NCBI GenBank assembly: GCA_964538505.1
Contig: CAZIDY010000005.1
Location: 62,001 to 126,000 of the forward strand
DNA length: 64,000 nt
Source: Zeimonas sp964538505
Lineage (GTDB): Bacteria > Pseudomonadota > Gammaproteobacteria > Burkholderiales > Burkholderiaceae_E
Direction of reading: 5' to 3'
Under the pieces are notes generated by a model, which made no database searches, was not told the origin of the DNA, and saw only the letters and a list, made by a program, of their open reading frames with translations. Positions 6,258-14,840 of the stretch are shown in pieces; position 1 is the first letter of the stretch, and each line of letters opens with the position of its first letter. Both the position numbers and the translations under genes were made by a program.

Positions 6258-8648
6258 TCACTTCCGCGAAAGCTCCTGCCACGTCGAGATCAGCGTGTCC
6301 GGATTCAGCGAGATCGATTCGATTCCCTGATCCATCAGCCAGCGGGCGAAATCCGGGTGGTCGGACGGGCCCTGCCCGCAGATGCCGACGTACTTGCCGG
6401 CCGAGCGGCACGCGCGGATCGCGCGCTCGAGCAGCACGAGCACCGCGTCGTCGCGCTCGTCGAAGCCTTCGGCGACGAGGCCCGAGTCGCGGTCGAGCCC
6501 GAGCGTGAGCTGCGTCAGGTCGTTCGAGCCGATCGAGAAACCGTCGAAGTACTCGAGAAACTGGTCGGCGAGCAGCGCGTTCGACGGCAGCTCGCACATC
6601 ATGATCAGCCGCAGGCCGTTCTCACCGCGGCGCAGGCCGTAGCGCGCGAGCAGGTCGACCACCGAAGCGGCTTCCTTCGTCGTTCGCACGAAGGGCACCA
6701 TCAGCTCGACGTTGGTGAAGCCCATGCGCTCGCGCACGCGCCGCATCGCTTCGCACTCGAGCTCGAAGCAGTCGCGGAAACTCTCGGCCACGTAGCGCGA
6801 CGCGCCGCGAAAGCCGAGCATCGGATTTTCCTCGTCGGGCTCGTAGCGCGAGCCGCCGATCAGCTTGCGGTACTCGTTCGACTTGAAGTCGGACAGTCGC
6901 ACGATGACCGGCCGCGGCCAGAACGCGGCGGCGATCGTGGCCACGCCCTCGGTGAGACGGTCGACGTAGAACGCACGCGGTGTCGCGTGCCCGCGTGCGA
7001 CGCTCTCGACCGCCTTCTTCAGCTCGGCATCGACGTTCGGATAGTCGAGGATCGCCTTCGGGTGGATGCCGATGTTGTTGTTGATGATGAACTCGAGCCG
7101 CGCGAGACCCACGCCGTCGCTCGGCAGCTGCGCGAACTCGAAGGCGAGCTGCGGGTTGCCGACGTTGATCATCAGCTTCACCGACAGCGGCGGCATGCTG
7201 CCGGCGTCGATCTCGGTGATCTCGGTCTCGAGCAGGCCGTCGTAAATGTAGCCGGTGTCGCCTTCGGCGCACGAAACGGTAACGAGCGCGCCGTCCTTCA
7301 GGCGCTCGGTGGCGTCGCCGCAGCCGACCACCGCGGGGATGCCGAGCTCGCGCGCGATGATCGCCGCGTGGCAGGTGCGCCCGCCCCGGTTGGTGACGAT
7401 CGCCGAAGCGCGTTTCATCACCGGTTCCCAGTTCGGGTCGGTCATGTCAGTGACGAGCACGTCGCCCGGCTGGACGCGATCCATCGCGCTCGCGTCGGCG
7501 ACGATGCGCACCTGCCCGGCCCCCACCTTCTGCCCGATCGCGCGTCCGGAGGCGAGCACCTCCGAGCTCTGCTTGAGCCGGTAGCGCTGCTGGCGCATCT
7601 CGCCGGCCCGCGATTTCACGGTTTCGGGGCGTGCCTGCAGGATGTACAGACGGCCGTCGGCGCCGTCCTTGCCCCATTCGATGTCCATCGGACGGCCGTA
7701 ATGGCGCTCGATGATCACCGCGTAGCGGGCGAGCTCGATCACGTCGTCGTCGCTGAGCGAGAAGCGGTTGCGTGCCTCGGCCGGCGTGTCGAGCGTGCGC
7801 ACGCGATGTCCGCCGTCGCCGTCGCCTTCGTCGGGCGCGAAGACCATCCGGATCAGCTTCGAGCCCAGCTCGCGACGGATGATCGGGAAGTTGCCCGCCT
7901 CGAGCATCGGCTTGTGCACGTAGAACTCGTCGGGGTTGACCGCGCCCTGCACGACCGTCTCGCCGAGCCCGTAGGCACTGGTGATGAAGACGACGTCCGG
8001 AAAGCCCGACTCGGTGTCGATCGTGAACATGACGCCCGAGCTGGCGAGGTCGCTGCGCACCATGCGCTGCACGCCGGCCGACAGGGCCACGCCCTCGTGC
8101 TCGAAGCCCTTGTGCACGCGATAGGAGATCGCACGATCGTTGTACAGCGACGCGAAGACGTGGCGGACGCGCTCGAGCACGGCGTCGATGCCGACGACGT
8201 TCAGGTAGCTCTCCTGCTGCCCTGCGAACGATGCGTCGGGCAGGTCTTCGGCGGTGGCCGACGAGCGCACGGCAACGGCCACCGGCTCCCCGCCGGTTTC
8301 GTCGCACATCCGGCGATAATGCTCGCGGATGGCCTCCTCGAGCGGCGCCGGCAACGGTGCGTCGACGATCCATCCGCGGATCTCGGCGCCGCACTCTGCG
8401 AGCGCCTTGACGTCTTCGGTATTCAGCTCGCGCAGGCGGGCGGCGATGCGCTCGGTGAGCCCGTTCTTCTCGATAAAGTCACGAAATGCGAAGGCGGTGG
8501 TTGCGAAGCCACCGGGCACGCGCACGCCGGTAGCGCCCAGCTCGCCGATCATCTCGCCCAGCGAGGCGTTCTTGCCGCCGACCACCTCTACATCGGTCAT
8601 GCGCAGCGCCTCGAAGGCGACGACGTAGCGCTCGTCGTTCGATTTCAT
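6258..8648 (-). CDS. ppsA: Phosphoenolpyruvate synthase
   Basis: Makes PEP from pyruvate and ATP (giving AMP and Pi) for gluconeogenesis, in the cytoplasm. It has 796 residues, against 792 in E. coli. The N-terminal ATP-binding domain (about 1-350) includes GGKNASLGEM and VAVRSSATAEDLPDASFAGQ. The swivelling domain has GGRTCHAAI with the phospho-acceptor His427 and, two residues earlier, Thr425, the residue modified by the PSRP regulator. The C-terminal PEP/pyruvate barrel contains GFSIGSNDLTQ and GICGQGPSD. It is divergent from the regulator gene across about 150 bases, so shared control is likely. Confidence 0.97.
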   Translation of the reverse strand: MKSNDERYVVAFEALRMTDVEVVGGKNASLGEMIGELGATGVRVPGGFATTAFAFRDFIEKNGLTERIAARLRELNTEDVKALAECGAEIRGWIVDAPLPAPLEEAIREHYRRMCDETGGEPVAVAVRSSATAEDLPDASFAGQQESYLNVVGIDAVLERVRHVFASLYNDRAISYRVHKGFEHEGVALSAGVQRMVRSDLASSGVMFTIDTESGFPDVVFITSAYGLGETVVQGAVNPDEFYVHKPMLEAGNFPIIRRELGSKLIRMVFAPDEGDGDGGHRVRTLDTPAEARNRFSLSDDDVIELARYAVIIERHYGRPMDIEWGKDGADGRLYILQARPETVKSRAGEMRQQRYRLKQSSEVLASGRAIGQKVGAGQVRIVADASAMDRVQPGDVLVTDMTDPNWEPVMKRASAIVTNRGGRTCHAAIIARELGIPAVVGCGDATERLKDGALVTVSCAEGDTGYIYDGLLETEITEIDAGSMPPLSVKLMINVGNPQLAFEFAQLPSDGVGLARLEFIINNNIGIHPKAILDYPNVDAELKKAVESVARGHATPRAFYVDRLTEGVATIAAAFWPRPVIVRLSDFKSNEYRKLIGGSRYEPDEENPMLGFRGASRYVAESFRDCFELECEAMRRVRERMGFTNVELMVPFVRTTKEAASVVDLLARYGLRRGENGLRLIMMCELPSNALLADQFLEYFDGFSIGSNDLTQLTLGLDRDSGLVAEGFDERDDAVLVLLERAIRACRSAGKYVGICGQGPSDHPDFARWLMDQGIESISLNPDTLISTWQELSRK

Positions 8649-8799
8649 GGAAGAGTCCTGACATGGTTGGAAATTCGGCTGGCGCGCTCAAAGGCTCGCG
8701 CGAAGGATCGGCGCCGCGGCGCGCGATCGGGATTACCGGCGATTCTACTGCGGGCCGCCGGCCCGTCCGGGGCGTTTGCCCGGTATCGGCGTACGCGCC

Positions 8800-9681
8800 A
8801 TGAGCGGCGTCCCGAAGGATGCCGTCGCGGCGCCGGCCGCGCCTGCGCAGCCGCCCGCCCCCGCGCCGGCGGGCTTCGAGCGCACGATCTTCTTCGTCTC
8901 CGACGGCACCGGCATCACCGCCGAGACCTTCGGCCATTCGCTGCTGACGCAGTTCGAGCCGATGAAGCTGCGCCAGGTGCGGCTGCCCTTCGTCGATTCG
9001 ATCGAGAAGGCGCAGCAGGCGGTCGAGCGCATCGACCGGCAGGCGCTGGCCGACGGCAACCGGCCGATCGTCTTCAGCACGCTGATCGATCCGGCGATCA
9101 ACGACATCGTGCGGATGGCCAACTGCCGCTACCTCGACCTGTTCGCGACCTTTCTCGAGCCGCTCGAGAGCGAGTTCGGCGTCCGCTCGACGCACACGGT
9201 CGGTCGCTCGCACACGGCCACCGACACCGAGGCCTACCAGCGCCGGATCGCGGCGATCAACTACACGCTCGCGCACGACGACGGGCAGACGCACATCGAG
9301 CTCGATCACGCCGACCTGATCCTGATCGGCGTCTCGCGCAGCGGCAAGACGCCGACCAGCCTGTTCATGGCGATGCAGCACGGCATCCGCACGGCGAACT
9401 ATCCGTTGATCCCCGACGACTTCGAGCGCGGGCGACTCCCCGAGGTGCTCTATCGCTACAAGCCGAAACTGTTCGGGCTGTCGATCGCGCCCGAGCGGCT
9501 GGCCGAGATCCGCAACGAGCGGCGCCCGGGCAGCCGCTATGCGTCGCTGGAGAACTGCCGCTACGAGGTGCGCGCGGGCGAGGCGCTGATGCGCCGCGAG
9601 GGAATCCGCTGGCTGTCCTCGACGACGAAGTCGATCGAGGAGATCGCGGCGACGGTGCTGAACGAGCTCGACCTGGATTAG
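8800..9681 (+). CDS. ppsR: PEP synthase regulatory kinase/pyrophosphorylase (PSRP, DUF299)
   Basis: Bifunctional enzyme that inactivates PEP synthase by ADP-dependent Thr phosphorylation and reactivates it by phosphate-dependent removal. Family motifs: RTIFFVSDGTGITAETFGHS near the N-terminus, THTVGRSH in the middle, and the P-loop GVSRSGKTPTS. From the ATG at 8800 the protein has 293 residues; an ATG at 8776 would add eight. The first 25 or so residues are Ala/Pro-rich and disordered. Its target ppsA is the divergent neighbour. It overlaps the convergent methyltransferase gene by four bases. Confidence 0.94.
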   Translation: MSGVPKDAVAAPAAPAQPPAPAPAGFERTIFFVSDGTGITAETFGHSLLTQFEPMKLRQVRLPFVDSIEKAQQAVERIDRQALADGNRPIVFSTLIDPAINDIVRMANCRYLDLFATFLEPLESEFGVRSTHTVGRSHTATDTEAYQRRIAAINYTLAHDDGQTHIELDHADLILIGVSRSGKTPTSLFMAMQHGIRTANYPLIPDDFERGRLPEVLYRYKPKLFGLSIAPERLAEIRNERRPGSRYASLENCRYEVRAGEALMRREGIRWLSSTTKSIEEIAATVLNELDLD

Positions 9682-10529
9682 GGCCTGTTCACACTGCCTG
9701 GCGTGAACCGGCCCGGATCGGTGCGCGCGAAGCCGCGCTGGCGCCATTGCTCGTACAGGCACAGCGCGGCGGCGACACCGACGTTCAGCGACTCCACCGC
9801 GTCGGTCTGCGGGATCGACACGCGGCGCGCCTCAGGCCAGGCGATCAGCGCCGGGTCGAGTCCCTGCCCTTCGTTGCCGAGCAGCCAGAGCGTCGGCGCG
9901 CGCAGGTCGGTGTCGTACAGCGAGTGCGTTGCCGCAGCGTCGGTTGCAATCGCGCCGATCGCGCAGCGCGCGCGGAGTTCGTCGGCATCGATTCCCTCGT
10001 GGATCTCGAGCCGGAAGTGCGCGCCCATCGCGGCGCGCAGCACCTTGGGCGACCAGCACGCGGCCGTTCCGGGTGCGCACAACACGCGGCGCACGCCGGC
10101 GGCGGCGCAGCTGCGCAATACGCTGCCGACGTTGCCGGGATCCTGCACGCGGTCGAGGTAGACGGCGTCGGCGTCGATGCACGCCGGCAGCGTTGTGTGC
10201 GGAAGCGGGACGATTGCGAGCGGCCCCGATCCGTGCTCGACGCCGCTTGCGCGGTCGTACAGCCGGTCGTCGAGCACGACGGTGCGTGCGCCGTAGCGGG
10301 CGATCCAGCCGGCGATCTGCAGATCGTTTGCGGCGCGGCGGGGTACGAACATCTCGATCGGTCCGGCATCGTGTCCGTAGCGTTCGCTCCAGGCCTGCAA
10401 CAGGTGCACGCCTTCGAGCAGCGCGACCGACTGGCGCGCCCGCTCGCGCGCCGAGCCGGCCAGCGCGAGGAGCCGACGAAAGCGCTCGTTGGACGCCGAG
10501 ACGACGATGCGCGGACCCGCCTCAGTCAT
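9678..10529 (-). CDS. SpoU/TrmH-family RNA 2'-O-methyltransferase
   Basis: SAM-dependent ribose methyltransferase of the knotted SPOUT superfamily, probably acting on rRNA (RlmB-like), though the target base cannot be told. It has 283 residues from the ATG at 10529. The N-terminal substrate-binding part holds the line SVALLEGVHLLQAW. The three SpoU motifs are present: LDRVQDPGNVGSVLRSCAAAG, LWLLGNEGQGLDP and PQTDAVESLNVGVAAAL. The ATG overlaps the rnhB stop (ATGACTGA), so it closes the lipid A/rnhB operon by coupling. Its last codons come from a 16-bp repeat shared with the ABC-F gene and give the tail SVNRP. Confidence 0.9.
   Translation of the reverse strand: MTEAGPRIVVSASNERFRRLLALAGSARERARQSVALLEGVHLLQAWSERYGHDAGPIEMFVPRRAANDLQIAGWIARYGARTVVLDDRLYDRASGVEHGSGPLAIVPLPHTTLPACIDADAVYLDRVQDPGNVGSVLRSCAAAGVRRVLCAPGTAACWSPKVLRAAMGAHFRLEIHEGIDADELRARCAIGAIATDAAATHSLYDTDLRAPTLWLLGNEGQGLDPALIAWPEARRVSIPQTDAVESLNVGVAAALCLYEQWRQRGFARTDPGRFTPGSVNRP
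9680..9695 (-). repeat. 16-bp repeat AGTGTGAACAGGCCCT, copy 1
   Basis: Covers the last five codons and the first base of the stop of the SpoU methyltransferase gene. The identical 16-mer ends the ABC-F gene at 44079-44094, in the same reading frame. Confidence 0.7.
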
Positions 10530-11229
10530 CGCCGGCGCCGGGATCGTCGGCGAAGTCGAGGATGAGCAGGCCGGCGCCCGGCTCGTGTGGGGCGATCCGA
10601 TCACGCGTCCCGAGCAGATGACGAACCGGCGCGAAGCTGCGTCGATGTTCGCTGCACGGGCCATGGCGCCGCAGCTGCCCGAGGTGCTCCGGCGTGCCGT
10701 AGCCCTTGTTGCGATCGAAGCCGTAGTGCGGGAAGCGCTCGTGCAGCTCGCGCATCGCTTCGTCGCGCGCGACCTTGGCGAGAATCGATGCGGCCGAGAT
10801 CGCGCGGTCGCTGGCGTCGCCGCCGACGATCGTCTGCACCGTGCACGCGAGCTTCGGTGCGCGATCGCCGTCGACGCGCGCGAGCACCGGCGCCACGCCC
10901 AGCGACGCGACCGCGCGTTGCATTGCGAGCAGCGACGCCTGCAGGATGTTCAGCGTATCGATCTCGCCGACGCTCGCGCTGGCGATTGCCCACGCGCGCG
11001 CGCGTTCGCGGATGCGCAGCGACAGCGTTTCGCGCCGTTCGGCGTCGAGCTGCTTGGAGTCGCGCAGGCCGCGGATCGGGCGGCGCGGGTCGAGCACGAC
11101 CGCCGCCGCGTAGACCGGCCCGGCGAGCGGCCCGCGTCCGGCCTCGTCGACGCCGCAGACGAAACCCTCGACGGGTAGTGCCGGCAACGCGAGAACACGC
11201 TGGGCGCGGCTGCGCGAGCGTTGCTTCAT
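10522..11229 (-). CDS. rnhB: Ribonuclease HII
   Basis: Endonuclease that cuts the RNA strand of RNA-DNA hybrids and removes single ribonucleotides from DNA. From the ATG at 11229 it has 235 residues; a GTG two codons upstream is an alternative. The first acidic pair is Asp28/Glu29 in GVDEAGRGPLAGPV. DSKQLDAERR, VDGDRAPK and ISAASILAKVARDEAM carry the other conserved positions. The C-terminal extension after HRRSFAPVRHL runs about 30 residues and ends in acidic repeats (DFADDPGAGDD). It follows lpxB, as in many proteobacteria, and its stop overlaps the next ATG. Confidence 0.95.
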   Translation of the reverse strand: MKQRSRSRAQRVLALPALPVEGFVCGVDEAGRGPLAGPVYAAAVVLDPRRPIRGLRDSKQLDAERRETLSLRIRERARAWAIASASVGEIDTLNILQASLLAMQRAVASLGVAPVLARVDGDRAPKLACTVQTIVGGDASDRAISAASILAKVARDEAMRELHERFPHYGFDRNKGYGTPEHLGQLRRHGPCSEHRRSFAPVRHLLGTRDRIAPHEPGAGLLILDFADDPGAGDD

Positions 11230-11273
11230 TCGCACACCTTCATCCGCCTGCCTTCGAACACGGTAGCTTCATC

Positions 11274-11312
11274 GGCGTACCTCATTGGCGTACCTCATCG
11301 GCGTACCTCATC
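11274..11312. repeat. Triple 13-bp tandem repeat at the lpxB stop codon
   Basis: GGCGTACCTCATC is repeated three times head to tail (11274-11286 with one change at the end, 11287-11299, 11300-11312). The lpxB stop lies in the middle copy and the last coding copy specifies DEVRR. Only the lpxB-rnhB spacer is lengthened. The most economical explanation is slippage. Confidence 0.75.
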
Positions 11313-12473
11313 GGCCACCTCGAGCACCGCCTGCGCGGCGCGCGACGCGCAACCGCAGCGCAGCGACTCGTGCATCGAAGCAAAGGTGTCGACGATCGAT
11401 GCGCGATACGGCGCGTCGTCGAGCTGGCGCAGCAGCGCCTCGCCCATCGCCGCCGGCTGCACCTCGGACTGCAGGAACTCCGGCACGACGAAACGTCCGG
11501 CAAGGATGTTCGGCAGCCCCACATACGGCAGGTACGCCATCGGCCGCATGATGCGGTAGCTGATTGCGCTCATGCGATAGGCGATGACCATCGGCCGGCG
11601 AAAGAGCGCCGTTTCGAGCGTGGCGGTGCCGCTGGCGACGAGCACCGCTTCGGCGGCCGCCAGCGCATCGTGTGCGCGTCCGCGCACGACCGTCAACGAC
11701 ATCGTCTCGGGAAGACGCGCGCGCGCGGCGATCGTCTTCAGGCGCTCGAAGGCCGCGTCGGAGGCCGCCGGCATCACGAAGCGAAGCTCGCGCCGTCGCT
11801 GGTGCAGCCACGCCGCGGTGGCGAGGAAAGGGCCGGCCAGGTGCTCGATCTCGGAGGCGCGGCTGCCGGGCAGCAGCGCGACGACCGCTGCGTCGGCGGG
11901 CATGCCGAGCGCGCGCCGGGCCGCTTCGGCATCGACCTCGAGCGGGATCGCGTCGGCGAGCGGGTGGCCCACGTAGGTCGCGTCGACGCCGGCGTCGCGG
12001 TACAGCGCCTCCTCGAAGGGAAACAGCAGCAGGATGCGGTCGACGCTTGCGGCGATGCGGCGCATGCGCTCGCGGCGCCACGCCCAGATCGACGGGCCGA
12101 TGAAATGCACGACGCGCAGTCCGCCTTCGCGCAACGCGCGCTCGAGGTCGAGATTGAAGTCGGGCGCATCGACACCGACGAAGACATCCGGCCGCCACTG
12201 CAGCAGCCGCGTGCGCAGTGCGTTGCGCATCCGCCGCAGCCGCGGATACTCGCGCAGCACCTCGAGGTATCCGTTGACGGACAGCGCGTCGATCGTCCAC
12301 CACGGATCGAAACCGTGCTGGCGCATCGACGGGCCGCCGATGCCGGCCGCCTGCACGCGATCGACCCGCTCGGCGATCCCGCCGAGCAGCGCGGCGCCGA
12401 GCACGTCGCCCGAAGCTTCGCCCGCGACCATCCCGAGCGCGAGCGCTTCGCGACGCGCGGACGGCGCCGGCAT
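11295..12473 (-). CDS. lpxB: Lipid-A-disaccharide synthase
   Basis: Joins UDP-2,3-diacylglucosamine and lipid X to give the lipid A disaccharide, at the inner membrane. It has 392 residues from the ATG at 12473, which overlaps the lpxA stop by one base (TGATG). Family motifs: GMVAGEASGDVLGAALL at the N-terminus, GIGGPSMRQHGFD, WRPDVFVGVDAPDFNL, HFIGPSIWAWRRER, VGHPLAD, LLPGSRASEIEHL and VASGTATLETAL. The enzyme is a GT-B type, family 19 glycosyltransferase. It is last of the four lpxD-fabZ-lpxA-lpxB genes. The stop codon falls inside a 13-bp tandem repeat. Confidence 0.97.
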   Translation of the reverse strand: MPAPSARREALALGMVAGEASGDVLGAALLGGIAERVDRVQAAGIGGPSMRQHGFDPWWTIDALSVNGYLEVLREYPRLRRMRNALRTRLLQWRPDVFVGVDAPDFNLDLERALREGGLRVVHFIGPSIWAWRRERMRRIAASVDRILLLFPFEEALYRDAGVDATYVGHPLADAIPLEVDAEAARRALGMPADAAVVALLPGSRASEIEHLAGPFLATAAWLHQRRRELRFVMPAASDAAFERLKTIAARARLPETMSLTVVRGRAHDALAAAEAVLVASGTATLETALFRRPMVIAYRMSAISYRIMRPMAYLPYVGLPNILAGRFVVPEFLQSEVQPAAMGEALLRQLDDAPYRASIVDTFASMHESLRCGCASRAAQAVLEVADEVRR

Positions 12474-13315
12474 CAACGCACGATGCCGCGGCTCACGCGC
12501 TCGAGGAACGCGACGAGCAGCGCGAGGTCGTCGGCCGTCGTCGTCGGCTCGCCGGCAGGGACGCCGGAATCGCCCGGCGGGTCCGCACGCTCGCCGGACC
12601 GCTCGCGCTGCGTTGCCCGCAGCGCCTCGAGCGCCTGCTGCAGCGTGAGGCCGCTGCGGTACAGCGTTCTGTATGCGCGTCGGATCGTCTCGATGCGCTC
12701 GGCGGAGAACCCGCGCCGGCGCAGTCCTTCGGAGTTGATGCCGTGCGCGGCGGCCGTGTTGCCCGAGGCCATCACGTACGGCGGGACGTCGTGCAGCACG
12801 ACGGTGGACACGCCGGTCATCGCGTGCGCGCCGATCTTGCAGAACTGGTGCACCTGCGACGCGCCGCCGAGGATCACCCAGTCGCCGATCTCGACGTGGC
12901 CGCCGAGATTCGTGCTGTTGGCGAAGATCGTGTGGCTGCCGATGATGCAGTCGTGCGCGACGTGCACGTAGGCCATGATCCAGTTGTCGTCGCCGATGCT
13001 CGTGACGGTGCGGTCCTGCACGGTGCCGCGGTTCAGCGTGACGCATTCGCGGATCGTGTTGCCGTCGCCGATCTCGAGCCAGGTTTCCTCGCCGGCGTAT
13101 TTCTTGTCCTGCGGGTCGGCGCCGATCGATGCGAACGGGAAGATGCGGTTGTCGGCACCGATCGTAGTGTTGCGATGAACGACGACGTGCGCGCCGATGC
13201 TCGTGCGCGCGCCGATGCGCACTTTCGGGCCGATCACCGCGTAGGGCCCGACCTCGACGCCGTCGCCGAGCTCTGCCTCGGCGTCGACGAGCGCGCTCGG
13301 GTGAACGTTCGTCAT
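12473..13315 (-). CDS. lpxA: UDP-N-acetylglucosamine acyltransferase
   Basis: First step of lipid A synthesis: moves a 3-hydroxyacyl chain from ACP to UDP-GlcNAc. The N-terminal left-handed beta-helix of hexapeptide repeats starts MTNVHPSALVDAEAELGDGV. The catalytic His121 lies in YVHVAHDC, and HQFCKIGAHAMTG is the chain-length region. At 280 residues it is longer than the usual 262. The excess is a Gly/Pro/Glu-rich insertion near 240-260 (RSGERADPPGDSGVPAGEP) before a final helix. The ATG overlaps the fabZ stop by four bases (ATGA). Confidence 0.97.
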   Translation of the reverse strand: MTNVHPSALVDAEAELGDGVEVGPYAVIGPKVRIGARTSIGAHVVVHRNTTIGADNRIFPFASIGADPQDKKYAGEETWLEIGDGNTIRECVTLNRGTVQDRTVTSIGDDNWIMAYVHVAHDCIIGSHTIFANSTNLGGHVEIGDWVILGGASQVHQFCKIGAHAMTGVSTVVLHDVPPYVMASGNTAAAHGINSEGLRRRGFSAERIETIRRAYRTLYRSGLTLQQALEALRATQRERSGERADPPGDSGVPAGEPTTTADDLALLVAFLERVSRGIVR

Positions 13316-13785
13316 TGCGTCGGCTGCGTCGCCTCGGCCGGCGCGATCTCGCGCAGCGTGCACATCAGCTCCGCTTCGGCTGCGACCTGTCCGTCGACCG
13401 TGGCCTTGCCCGCGTATTTCCAGATCGAGCGTGCGATGCGCACGATCTCGACCTCCAGCCGCAGCTGATCGCCCGGCACCACCGGACGCTTGAAGCGCGC
13501 GCTGTCGATGCCGACGAAGTAGTACACCGAGCGTGCGTCGGAGGTGCGCCCCATCGTCTGGAACGAGAGAATGCCCGCTGCCTGCGCGAGCGCCTCGATC
13601 TGCAGCACGCCGGGCATCACCGGATAGTGCGGGAAGTGGCCGAGGAAATGCGGCTCGTTGATCGTGACGTTCTTGATCGCGACGATGCGCTTGCCGAGCT
13701 CGAGCTCGATGACGCGATCGACCAGCAGCAGCGGATAGCGATGCGGCAGGTGTTCGAGGATCGCGTGGATGTCGAGCACGGTCAT
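13312..13785 (-). CDS. fabZ: 3-hydroxyacyl-[ACP] dehydratase FabZ
   Basis: Dehydrates 3-hydroxyacyl-ACP in fatty acid elongation and so competes with LpxA for 3-hydroxymyristoyl-ACP-type substrate, which explains its place between lpxD and lpxA. The hot-dog-fold protein has 157 residues with catalytic His50 (FLGHFPHYPVMPGV) and Glu64 (QIEALAQ). The start overlaps the lpxD stop by four bases and the stop overlaps lpxA by four, indicating coupled translation. Confidence 0.97.
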   Translation of the reverse strand: MTVLDIHAILEHLPHRYPLLLVDRVIELELGKRIVAIKNVTINEPHFLGHFPHYPVMPGVLQIEALAQAAGILSFQTMGRTSDARSVYYFVGIDSARFKRPVVPGDQLRLEVEIVRIARSIWKYAGKATVDGQVAAEAELMCTLREIAPAEATQPTQ

Positions 13786-14834
13786 TCGTCGGTCCTGTGG
13801 TGTTGCGTCGTTGCCCGCATTCGTGCGCGCTCCTGCGGCAGGCGCCGCACCAGTGCGGCCGCCTTCTCCCAGTGCGCATTGTCCATCAGCGGGAAGACGC
13901 CGGAGTAGAAGCCGGGCCGGCGAATGGAACGCGTGACGAGACTCATTGCCGAGATCGTCACGTCGTCGCAGATTTCGAGATGGCCGAGGATGCCTGCGCC
14001 ACCGCCGATCCGGCAGCGGCGTCCGATCCGTGCGCTGCCGGCGATGCCCACGCAGCCGGCGATCGCGGTGCGCTCGCCGATCTGCACGTTGTGTGCGACC
14101 TGGATCAGGTTGTCGAGCTTGCAGCCGTCGCCGATGATCGTGTCGTCGAGGGCACCGCGGTCGATCGTGCAGTTCGCGCCGATCTCGACCGCGTCTCCGA
14201 TGACGACCCGGCCGAGCTGCGGGATCTTCTCCCAGCCTTCGGTGCTGTCGACGAAACCGAACCCGTCGGATCCGACCACGGTTCCCGGAAAGACTTCGCA
14301 GTCGCGGCCGATCTCGCAGTCGTGCTCGACGGTGACGCGCGCGTGCAGGCGCGTGCCCTCGCCGATCCGGCTGCCGGTCCCGACGTGCGAACCGGCTTCG
14401 ACGACCGCACCGTCGCCGAGCACCGCGCCGTCGTCGATCGTGACGAAGGCACCGACGTGCACGTCGCGCCCGAGTCGCACCGCCGCGCCGATCGCTGCCT
14501 GCGGATGCACGCCGGCGGATGGGCGCGGTGCAAGACGCAGCGCGACATGGCGGGCGATTGCCGCGAAGCTGCGCTGCGCATCGTCGCTCTCGAGCAGTGC
14601 CGTCTGCGCAGGCAGATGGCCGGCGAGTTGCGGCGCGACGACGACGGCACCGGCGCGCGTGGCCTGCGCCGATGCGGCGAGTCGCGGCGTGGCGAGGAAG
14701 GCGAGATCGTCGGGGCCTGCCGACTCGAGGCTGGCGAGCGAGTGCACCGGTTGCGCCGGATCTCCGCGGACGAGCCGGGCGCCGCCGAGCCTCGCGAGCT
14801 CGCCGAGGCTCGGCGGCGGATCGAGCCGGCGCAC
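13782..14834 (-). CDS. lpxD: UDP-3-O-(3-hydroxyacyl)glucosamine N-acyltransferase
   Basis: Third step of lipid A synthesis, adding the N-linked acyl chain. It has 350 residues with a GTG start, seven bases after the skp stop. The N-terminal uridine-binding domain (about 1-100) precedes a left-handed beta-helix with hexapeptide repeats. The catalytic His is in LIQVAHNVQIGE, near 245. The C-terminal helix region ends in EKAAALVRRLPQERARM. Length and motifs match the family. Confidence 0.97.
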   Translation of the reverse strand: MRRLDPPPSLGELARLGGARLVRGDPAQPVHSLASLESAGPDDLAFLATPRLAASAQATRAGAVVVAPQLAGHLPAQTALLESDDAQRSFAAIARHVALRLAPRPSAGVHPQAAIGAAVRLGRDVHVGAFVTIDDGAVLGDGAVVEAGSHVGTGSRIGEGTRLHARVTVEHDCEIGRDCEVFPGTVVGSDGFGFVDSTEGWEKIPQLGRVVIGDAVEIGANCTIDRGALDDTIIGDGCKLDNLIQVAHNVQIGERTAIAGCVGIAGSARIGRRCRIGGGAGILGHLEICDDVTISAMSLVTRSIRRPGFYSGVFPLMDNAHWEKAAALVRRLPQERARMRATTQHHRTDE

Positions 14835-14840
14835 GTTTCT

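Noticed and set aside
5703..10565. Open frame of 1620 codons on the plus strand across smpB, ppsA (antisense) and ppsR
   Set aside because: It is the antisense or off-frame shadow of real genes in GC-rich DNA. It is extremely Arg/Ala/His-rich, has no domain pattern and crosses the 27-bp palindrome.
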